From Gracilinema caldarium DSM 7334 (GTDB lineage Bacteria; Spirochaetota; Spirochaetia; Treponematales; Breznakiellaceae): 64,000 bases of DNA. The stretch's first letter is position 1. Each line of letters starts with the position of its first letter. The translations under genes were made by a program, and so were the position numbers. This document shows positions 8,684 through 14,897 of this stretch, in pieces. The notes under the pieces were generated by a model. It saw only the letters and a program-made list of their open reading frames with translations, had not been told where the DNA came from and ran no database searches. The stretch lies in the NCBI RefSeq assembly GCF_000219725.1, contig NC_015732.1:1-64000 (forward strand), in the 5' to 3' direction.

Positions 8684-9553
8684 CTACTGGAGAAGCTGTA
8701 ATACGCCCTGAGATTTCTGATTAGCCTGGGCGAGCATAGCCGTACCAGCCTGACTCAAGATCTGGTCTTTGGTGTGTTTGACTATTTCGTTGGCCATATT
8801 GGTGTCGCGGATGCGTGATTCTGCAGCCTGCAGATTTTCTGCACCAATATCGATACCACGAATTGCATGTTCCAGACGGTTTTGATAAGCACCTAGATCA
8901 GCCCGTTGTTTGTTGACCTTTTTAAGTGCTTCATCAAGGGTTCCAATGGCACGGTTTGCAGTATCAGGATCTGCTAGAGATAGAATAGTATTGTCACCTG
9001 CATTACGGACTCCAAGTCCCTTAGATGTCATGGTGCCAATATATACGCGTTCCCGTTGATCCATATTGGCTCCAATATGGAACCACATAGAAGCGGTAAC
9101 CACGTTTTCACCGGTTGCCCGGGCAAACCGGCCGGTCAGCATATTCATACCGTTGAACTGAGCATGAGAGGCAATTCTGTCGATTTCATCTACCAACTGG
9201 GATACTTCGACTTGAATCTGCATCCGGTCTTCTGCGGTATAAATACCGTTCGAAGCCTGAACTGCTAGTTCACGGAGTCGCTGAATGATGTCTTGGGATT
9301 CTTGCAGATATCCTTCAGCGGTTTGAATAAAGGAAATACCATTTGAAGCGTTGGTGGACGCTTGGTTCAAACCGCGAATCTGGCTCCGCATCTTTTCAGA
9401 TACGGCTAATCCGGAGGCATCATCACCGGCGCGATTGATTCGCATACCGCTAGAAAGTTTCTCCATACTCTTATCAAGACTGGTTTGAGTAACACGGAGA
9501 GACCGATCGGCATACATTGCGCTCAGGTTGTGGTTAATAATCATAGACTTCAC
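8684..9553 (-). CDS. flaB: Flagellin FlaB, periplasmic flagellar filament core protein
   Basis: This is the core filament subunit of spirochaete periplasmic flagella. The 289-residue protein has the conserved D0/D1 ends of flagellin: [16 protein letters not shown] with [30 protein letters not shown] at the N terminus, and [27 protein letters not shown] with [17 protein letters not shown] at the C terminus. There is only a short middle, as usual for FlaB. A strong AAAGGAGTG site precedes the ATG. A sigma-28-type promoter lies about 190 bases upstream, leaving a long structured leader. It has its own terminator, so it is a single-gene unit. Confidence 0.96.
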   Translation of the reverse strand: MKSMIINHNLSAMYADRSLRVTQTSLDKSMEKLSSGMRINRAGDDASGLAVSEKMRSQIRGLNQASTNASNGISFIQTAEGYLQESQDIIQRLRELAVQASNGIYTAEDRMQIQVEVSQLVDEIDRIASHAQFNGMNMLTGRFARATGENVVTASMWFHIGANMDQRERVYIGTMTSKGLGVRNAGDNTILSLADPDTANRAIGTLDEALKKVNKQRADLGAYQNRLEHAIRGIDIGAENLQAAESRIRDTNMANEIVKHTKDQILSQAGTAMLAQANQKSQGVLQLLQ

Positions 9554-9745
9554 TCCTTTGGCGTTTTCGACGCAAACCGCTTGAGGCGGGTGTGGCGCCG
9601 CGGCATCCTTGCCGTTGTACTACGAAGCTGAAACGTGCCTAGAACCCTCGACCCGCCTGAAAAGGAAGGGTTGAGGATTTTGAAACAGGAATATGCAGAT
9701 ACAGGGGCCCAACGGGCATGTATCACCTATCCTCTCTCAACTTGA

Positions 9746-9772
9746 ATATCGGAATATTAAAGGAGATGTTTA
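9746..9772 (-). promoter_or_regulatory. Sigma-28 (FliA) type promoter of flaB
   Basis: Read on the minus strand, TAAA (9772-9769), 15 bases, then TCCGATAT (9753-9746) match the flagellar consensus TAAA-N15-GCCGATAA at all four -35 bases and six of eight -10 bases. Transcription would start near 9739, giving a leader of about 185 bases before the flaB ATG. The leader contains the complementary stretches 9583-9592 and 9650-9658, and a small GCGT/ACGC hairpin just upstream of the ribosome site. Confidence 0.75.
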
Positions 9773-9784
9773 ATAAAAAACTTT

Positions 9785-10198
9785 TTATTTTGAAATACCC
9801 GCAGGTCTGCAACGAGAGCAACCTAAAACGTGGACATGGGATCTTCCTGGTTTATCAAAAAGACGTGCTACAAGAACCTCATGTATAGATAGATTTGCAC
9901 CGCAGACAGGACAGATTCGCTTTCGTTCTCCTGAAAGGCAATAGATACAACCATTGATATGCATGAGTCGGTCAGAACCATTCATCGATGGAAAGGCAGA
10001 TGATTTTACTCGTTGGCCAGTGGTGAGTTTTGCAGAACAAACCGGACAGGTTCGAGGATCTCCTGGACGGCCTTTTTGGGGTGGTGCATTATGATGGGGG
10101 TGCGTATTTCTGGAAAAGCCTATAAATAATGAATATCCAAAATAAAGTAGTAAGGTTGCAATTATGACAATAAAAAGTAACTGAACTATATCGGTCAT
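9785..10198 (-). CDS. Membrane-anchored zinc-ribbon protein, function unknown
   Basis: The protein has 137 residues. An N-terminal hydrophobic helix (about 5-28, LLFIVIIATLLLYFGYSLFIGF) is followed by a short basic linker and three cysteine-pair motifs: CPVCSAKL, CIYC...CPVCGANL and CSRC near the C terminus. These look like one or two zinc ribbons facing the cytoplasm. The linker includes a proline/histidine stretch (HPHHNAPP). No enzyme motif is visible. It lies upstream of flaB on the same strand, but the flaB promoter lies between them, so co-regulation is uncertain. Confidence 0.75.
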   Translation of the reverse strand: MTDIVQLLFIVIIATLLLYFGYSLFIGFSRNTHPHHNAPPQKGRPGDPRTCPVCSAKLTTGQRVKSSAFPSMNGSDRLMHINGCIYCLSGERKRICPVCGANLSIHEVLVARLFDKPGRSHVHVLGCSRCRPAGISK

Positions 10199-10228
10199 AC
10201 TGTTATTATAAGGTTATTCTATATCATC

Positions 10229-10257
10229 TTGGCGATACTCTGGAATAGGGGTATACT
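10229..10257 (+). promoter_or_regulatory. Sigma-70 type promoter of rsmI
   Basis: TTGGCG (10229-10234) and TATACT (10252-10257) are separated by 17 bases. The GTG start of rsmI begins seven bases after the -10 element, at the expected transcription start, so the mRNA would have no leader. Confidence 0.65.
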
Positions 10258-10263
10258 AAAAGG

Positions 10264-10956
10264 GTGTCAACGTTATTTGTAATTGCAACGCCGATTGGGA
10301 ATTTAGGTGATATTACCTACCGAGCTGTAGAAATACTGAAAACGGTTGATGTAGTTGCCTGTGAGGATACCCGGCAAACCCTGAAGCTCTTAAATCATCT
10401 AGGTATTTCCGTTCGTCTTATATCATGCAGGTCCCAAAATGAAACTATCGCTGCAGATAGGGTGATTAAGCTACTCGATGAAGGTTTAAAGGTAGCTTAT
10501 GTCAGTGATGCGGGAACACCAGGCATAAGTGATCCTGGTGCAATTCTTGTGCAGGCTGTTATTCAGGCAGGTCATGAGGCAATACCGATACCAGGACCAT
10601 CAGCATTTGCATCTCTCGTAAGTGTATCGGCTGGTTTTGATAAAACTGTTGTTTTTGAGGGATTCCTTTCTCCTAAACCAGGTCGCAGACGTTCTAGACT
10701 AAAGGAATTACTCGATATGGAAGAAGCCTTTGTGATATATGAATCTCCCTTCAGAATACTCAAGTTATTGCAGGATCTTGCCGATTTAGATAAGGAACGA
10801 TATCTTTGTATTGGTCGTGAAATGACAAAGATTCATGAAGAATATCTTCGTGGTTCTGCAGAAGATTTATTAGGAATATTACAATCCAGAGATATCCAAA
10901 AAGGCGAATTTTCAGTGTATGTATCTGGAAAGAAAAGGAATAAACTATTAGAATAA
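10264..10956 (+). CDS. rsmI: 16S rRNA (cytidine-2'-O)-methyltransferase RsmI
   Basis: The enzyme 2'-O-methylates C1402 of 16S rRNA using SAM. It has the tetrapyrrole-methylase fold with LFVIATPIGNLGDITYRAVE at the N terminus, VVACEDTRQTLKLLNHLGI, then VSDAGTPGISDPGAILV and PIPGPSAFASLVSVSAGF. At 230 residues it is shorter than the E. coli protein (about 286), lacking most of the C-terminal extension. The only possible start is GTG 10264, since an in-frame TAG lies 18 bases upstream. It has no spaced ribosome site and sits at a predicted transcription start. Confidence 0.95.
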   Translation: MSTLFVIATPIGNLGDITYRAVEILKTVDVVACEDTRQTLKLLNHLGISVRLISCRSQNETIAADRVIKLLDEGLKVAYVSDAGTPGISDPGAILVQAVIQAGHEAIPIPGPSAFASLVSVSAGFDKTVVFEGFLSPKPGRRRSRLKELLDMEEAFVIYESPFRILKLLQDLADLDKERYLCIGREMTKIHEEYLRGSAEDLLGILQSRDIQKGEFSVYVSGKKRNKLLE

Positions 10957-10968
10957 AAGTGCCGATAT
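10941..10968 (+). promoter_or_regulatory. Sigma-28 type promoter of flgM
   Basis: TAAA (10941-10944), 16 bases, then GCCGATAT (10961-10968) match the flagellar sigma consensus, with a spacer one base longer than usual. The -35 element lies inside the last codons of rsmI. Transcription would start about 25 bases before the flgM ATG. An anti-sigma factor transcribed by its own target sigma is the usual flgM arrangement. Confidence 0.65.
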
Positions 10969-10999
10969 ATATGTATAGACGGCAAGGCAGGAAGTGAGT

Positions 11000-11284
11000 A
11001 TGACTGTAGACAGAATTGGTTCCATAGATCCTATTCAAAACAGCAAGAAAACAGGAAGGTCAGAGGCTCTTCATAAGAAGACTGATATTGATTCTGTATC
11101 CCTGTCCCATGAAGCTGTAGAAAAGGGCGATTTGTATCAGGCAATCGAACTTGTATCATCCGCCTCTGATGTTCGTACTGATAAAATTGCAGAATTGAAA
11201 CGAAAAATTAATGATCCTGCCTATATAAATGATACGGTGATAAACAAAACAGCTGAAAAGATTATGGATCTTTTTGGTTTATAA
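11000..11284 (+). CDS. flgM: Anti-sigma-28 factor FlgM
   Basis: FlgM holds the flagellar sigma factor inactive until the hook is finished. The 94-residue protein begins MTVDRIGSIDPIQ, is polar and probably unfolded in its first half, and has the FlgM core from VSLSHEAV through SASDVRTDKIAELKRKIND to NKTAEKIMDLFGL. I prefer ATG 11000; a GTG at 10994 in the same frame is possible. A sigma-28 promoter lies directly upstream. The next gene starts three bases after its stop, so they probably form an operon. Confidence 0.9.
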   Translation: MTVDRIGSIDPIQNSKKTGRSEALHKKTDIDSVSLSHEAVEKGDLYQAIELVSSASDVRTDKIAELKRKINDPAYINDTVINKTAEKIMDLFGL

Positions 11285-11287
11285 CCT

Positions 11288-12433
11288 ATGCCAGACATTT
11301 CTATTAAGCTCGATCCCAGAATCATTATTGGTCCTGATACGGTAAATCGATTAGGAAGTGTCTGTGCAGAGTATGCTAGCAGGGTTGTACTTGTTACTGA
11401 ACAGGTATTATACGAAAATAAAATTATTGACCGGGTTGTACAGGTTCTCGAAGATTCTCAGGTAGAAACCATTGTGTTTGATGAAATTCCTCCTCAGGCA
11501 ACAGCTGAAATTGCAGAAATGGTAGCTGAGCTTGCCCGTGGAGGCCGTTGTGGTGCAATTATTGGGCTTGGGGGTATAAAAACCCAAGCAATAGGTCGTC
11601 TTGCTTCTATGCTCAAGGAGGCGGGAGCCTATCTTTTCGATCTCCTTGAAGGTTCTGTGCCTGTCTGGAAATGTCTCCCCTACATCGCTGTTCCTACCAG
11701 CGGGAGAGATCCTTTTCTTTTTTCAGACAGATTTATTGCCGTAGATCCGCGGGATAGATCTGTTAAGGTGGTACATACTCCAGCTGGTCTTTGCGTGGCT
11801 GCAATTATCGATAGTGGTGTTTCAGAGCTTCTTTCAGATAAATTTGCAGCTACCGTAGCCTTTGATGGCCTTTGTGTGGCGATCGAGTCCTATTGTTCTA
11901 CGAAAGCTAATTTTCTGTCAGATGCTATCTTGGAGCAGGCTATTGCATCTTATGGTCATATTTTGGATTCATTTGCTGAAAACAGAACCTTTGACCTCAT
12001 TGGAAGTTCTTCTCATGCGGGGTTCTTAACAGCTTTGGGTTCTGCTGTAAGTGCTCCTGGTATAGGTACCGCCCTCGCCTATGCATTAAATGGCCGCTTT
12101 CCTGTGGCAAAATCCTGGTGTTCTACTGTATTGTTACCCCATATTATGGAACGACTAGTTCCATCACGACCAGAAAAATTGGCTCGGGTAGCGGAATTGC
12201 TTAGAGAACCTGTGGAGGGAGTTCCTCGGGCAGAAGCTGCAAATCTTGCAATAGATGGGGTTCGAAGGCGTATGGGTGTTTTATCAGTTCCTGGACGGTT
12301 AAAGGATTTTAATTTAATTCTTGATAGACTTGTTCCAGTAGCAGAAACCGCCCGTAATCTTGATTTCATTGCCTATTCACCTCGTCCTATAACTAATGAT
12401 GAAGCCTATGATATATTAAAACAGGCTTTTTAG
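11288..12433 (+). CDS. Iron-containing alcohol dehydrogenase homologue lacking metal ligands
   Basis: The 381-residue protein has the length and fold pattern of the iron-ADH/dehydroquinate-synthase-like family (RIIIGPDTVNRLG start, VVLVTEQVLYEN, a glycine turn at 93-96, IAVPTSGRDPFLFSDRFIAVD). Against the FucO pattern only Asp193 of the four metal ligands remains. The others align with Val197, Tyr265 and Lys275. The usual GGGS nucleotide motif reads GLGG. It is therefore probably not a metal-dependent alcohol dehydrogenase and may be a pseudoenzyme or use another chemistry. It lies between flgM (3-base gap) and a SpoU methyltransferase (6-base gap). Confidence 0.8.
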   Translation: MPDISIKLDPRIIIGPDTVNRLGSVCAEYASRVVLVTEQVLYENKIIDRVVQVLEDSQVETIVFDEIPPQATAEIAEMVAELARGGRCGAIIGLGGIKTQAIGRLASMLKEAGAYLFDLLEGSVPVWKCLPYIAVPTSGRDPFLFSDRFIAVDPRDRSVKVVHTPAGLCVAAIIDSGVSELLSDKFAATVAFDGLCVAIESYCSTKANFLSDAILEQAIASYGHILDSFAENRTFDLIGSSSHAGFLTALGSAVSAPGIGTALAYALNGRFPVAKSWCSTVLLPHIMERLVPSRPEKLARVAELLREPVEGVPRAEAANLAIDGVRRRMGVLSVPGRLKDFNLILDRLVPVAETARNLDFIAYSPRPITNDEAYDILKQAF

Positions 12434-12439
12434 GACTAC

Positions 12440-13237
12440 ATGATTTCTCTCGAAAAACTCAATAAATTACCACGACATCAGCGTTTACGTAAAATTGAAA
12501 AAATCCTCACCCAATATGAATATCAACTTGTAGGAAAGCCTTTAAGCTCTGAGTTCTTATCAAAAGCGTATATTGTTGGTGTGACTCAAGTTATAAGCGA
12601 AGATAATGAATTTGATGAATTGATGAGGGCATATCTTTTACAACAAACTCATGAATTGCAACAGACAGAGGATGAACGAGGACCGATTAACAGACTACGA
12701 CATTTTTTATTATCTCAGTTTGGTAAAACGGTTGCAGATTGGGATTTTATAGATGAAGAAGGTAATCTTTGTAGGACATCAAAACAATATCTGCCAGGTG
12801 TACAGGTGTTTCTTGAAGATATACGCTCTCCCTTTAATGTGGGTGCTATTTTTAGAACCGCTGAATGTTTTGGTGTAGAAAAAGTGTATCTTTCTCCTTT
12901 TTGTGCGGACCCGCTACATCCAAGGGCTGAACGAAGTGCCATGGGCTGTGTCAGTATTGTACCTTGGGAACGAATATCGTTAGACAGTTTGGAATTTCCG
13001 GTATTTGCCCTTGAAACTGGTGGGACACCTTTAGATAGATTTGTTTTTCCTGAAAAGGCTATAATGATTGTTGGATCTGAAGAACTGGGAATTTCTTCGG
13101 AAGCATTAAGTAGAGCCGATGCATCTCTTGGCAGGGTGAGTATACCTACAATTGGTGCAAAGGGGTCACTCAATGTAGCGGTGGCCTTTGGTATAGCAAT
13201 GCAAAATTGGATGCACTTTCTATGCTTGAAAAACTAG
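12440..13237 (+). CDS. SpoU/TrmH-family RNA 2'-O-methyltransferase
   Basis: This probable SAM-dependent tRNA or rRNA ribose methyltransferase has a SPOUT knot. The 265-residue protein has an N-terminal extension of about 115 residues, then the three SpoU motifs: SPFNVGAIFRTAECFGVEKVYL, IMIVGSEELGISSEAL and VSIPTIGAKGSLNVAVAFGIAM. The conserved Asn, Arg and Glu of the active site are present. The target base cannot be told from sequence. It is the third gene of the flgM run, six bases after the preceding gene. Confidence 0.9.
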   Translation: MISLEKLNKLPRHQRLRKIEKILTQYEYQLVGKPLSSEFLSKAYIVGVTQVISEDNEFDELMRAYLLQQTHELQQTEDERGPINRLRHFLLSQFGKTVADWDFIDEEGNLCRTSKQYLPGVQVFLEDIRSPFNVGAIFRTAECFGVEKVYLSPFCADPLHPRAERSAMGCVSIVPWERISLDSLEFPVFALETGGTPLDRFVFPEKAIMIVGSEELGISSEALSRADASLGRVSIPTIGAKGSLNVAVAFGIAMQNWMHFLCLKN

Positions 13238-13276
13238 GCCTGTTTTTGGTTAAATTATGTTGATGCGATAGAAGGG

Positions 13277-14782
13277 TTAGCTTCGAACTCTTTGATTTTC
13301 CCGTTTAAAACCAGCAGCAAATTTATCAAGAAGGGCTTCGAGTTGGTTTTCGTTTGTAATACCAAAGGATGTTAGGGGTTTTTTATCGATTTGATCAAAG
13401 GTTATGGTTCCCCCTTCATATTCACAAAGCATATTTGCCAGATAAACCGTTTCTACGAGGTCTTTAAACTCGGTTGGAGCAACGTTTGGATCATGGTGTA
13501 ACCGAATAGCACTGACGAGGTTATCCGGAAAGTTCCACTTTTCTGCGATAAGAGCACCGATTTCGGCATGATTTAATCCAGCTGATAAATCTTCAAAAGT
13601 GGAAGCAGGAATTCCTTTCTCAGAACAAAAGGCTTTAATTTTGTTTAATAAATCTGGGTGAACGTTGGCAAAAATGATTTTACCCATATCATGTAGGATT
13701 CCTCCCACATAGACATCATCAAGCAAATTACGGTCTTTTCTAAAGTTTTTAGCGAGGTTATAGGCGTAAAAGGCTGTTTTATATGAATGGTCCCATAAAA
13801 TACGTTTATCGGTAGTATCGTCTCCTAATATTTTTTGTGTTCCATAGGAATAGAGAAGGTTTTTAATACCCCGTATGCCAACCATTTTCACAGCTTCTGA
13901 AATACTATCAACCTTTTTAGATAGCATAAATTGGGCTGAATTGACAATTTTTAAAAGATCCGCAGTCATCGCAGGATCCATGGAAATCTGTCGTGCGATA
14001 TCAGCCATTTCAGATTTAGGATCATTGATGAGTTTTTGAATCATTACAATATTATCGGGAAATTGAGGAAGAGAAGTTACCTGGTCGACAATTGCTTGAG
14101 ATAGTATCGATAGATTTTCCACTCTAGTTTGATCCAGGGGTATAGAGATTCGGGCGATCGTTTCGGTATCACTGGCGACAATATCAAAGCAGTCTTCATC
14201 AAGGCCAATCTTTTTCAGCATAAGCACCAGGATGACGAGGCCAAGACCAGCTCCTTCTGAATCATCTAATACTTGGGTAAGGGCTTCTTCGAGAGAGTTG
14301 TATTGGCGCGAACGGGCAAGTTTGTCGTGAATACGGATAAGTTCTGTTTTAGTTATGGCTACATTGTTTCGAACTTCCAAATTGATAATTTGGCTTTTTA
14401 CATGGAGTATAACCTTAATATATAAGCCCTTTTCTTTCTGAAGTTGCAGGTAATGACCAATATTTTCCATGGTTTCCTGTTTAAAATTTGTCATACCAAG
14501 TTTATAATCTTCAGGGTTATTAAGGTCCAAACCCCGTTCCATAAAATATACCCGTTTCGTATTGGCTTTTTTTGCATTCACTGCCAATTCCCGTAAGCAA
14601 TAGGAGAGGTAGTCTTTTAATTGTGCTTGTCCAAGTTCTTTTAAAAATGTTTCAAGGACCTCTTCAATATATACTTCAATTTCATGGGGGAGGGTGTAGC
14701 TGGTAATGGTGAGAGGAATCCCAGAATTGATGGCCTTTTTAATTCTCGATACGTCAACAACTAATTCCTGTGCTGTAGCCAT
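13277..14782 (-). CDS. HDOD-domain signalling protein with N-terminal GHKL ATPase-like domain
   Basis: The protein has 501 residues. The first ~215 resemble a histidine-kinase-type ATPase domain: an N-box-like YCLRELAVNAKKANTKR and a glycine box DDSEGAGLGLVILVLMLKKIG. From about 225 comes an HDOD domain (SLPQFPDNIVMIQKLINDPKSEMADIA, LLKIVNSAQF, VKMVGIRGIKNLLYSYG) with HDMGKIIF near 360. HDOD domains are degenerate HD domains found in signalling and motility proteins. There is no receiver domain or kinase histidine in view. A TTGCAG-N18-TATAAT promoter lies upstream, and it appears monocistronic. Confidence 0.85.
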   Translation of the reverse strand: MATAQELVVDVSRIKKAINSGIPLTITSYTLPHEIEVYIEEVLETFLKELGQAQLKDYLSYCLRELAVNAKKANTKRVYFMERGLDLNNPEDYKLGMTNFKQETMENIGHYLQLQKEKGLYIKVILHVKSQIINLEVRNNVAITKTELIRIHDKLARSRQYNSLEEALTQVLDDSEGAGLGLVILVLMLKKIGLDEDCFDIVASDTETIARISIPLDQTRVENLSILSQAIVDQVTSLPQFPDNIVMIQKLINDPKSEMADIARQISMDPAMTADLLKIVNSAQFMLSKKVDSISEAVKMVGIRGIKNLLYSYGTQKILGDDTTDKRILWDHSYKTAFYAYNLAKNFRKDRNLLDDVYVGGILHDMGKIIFANVHPDLLNKIKAFCSEKGIPASTFEDLSAGLNHAEIGALIAEKWNFPDNLVSAIRLHHDPNVAPTEFKDLVETVYLANMLCEYEGGTITFDQIDKKPLTSFGITNENQLEALLDKFAAGFKRENQRVRS

Positions 14783-14820
14783 ACTTTATTCCTTATAAAA
14801 AAGAAGAAAAGATATTTTAA

Positions 14821-14850
14821 ATTATAGCATTTTACTAAATCCTTCTGCAA
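14821..14850 (-). promoter_or_regulatory. Sigma-70 type promoter of the HDOD gene
   Basis: On the minus strand TTGCAG (14850-14845) and TATAAT (14826-14821) are separated by 18 bases, about 40 bases before the ATG at 14782. The -10 is a perfect consensus. Confidence 0.6.
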
Positions 14851-14897
14851 GTTTTTTTATAAAGACCTGTACAAATTTAAAGAGATTATGATCTTCA

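Noticed and set aside
12715-13173. Open frame of 152 codons antisense to the SpoU methyltransferase
   Set aside because: Composition is Ser/Pro-rich noise and it overlaps the strongest SpoU motifs.
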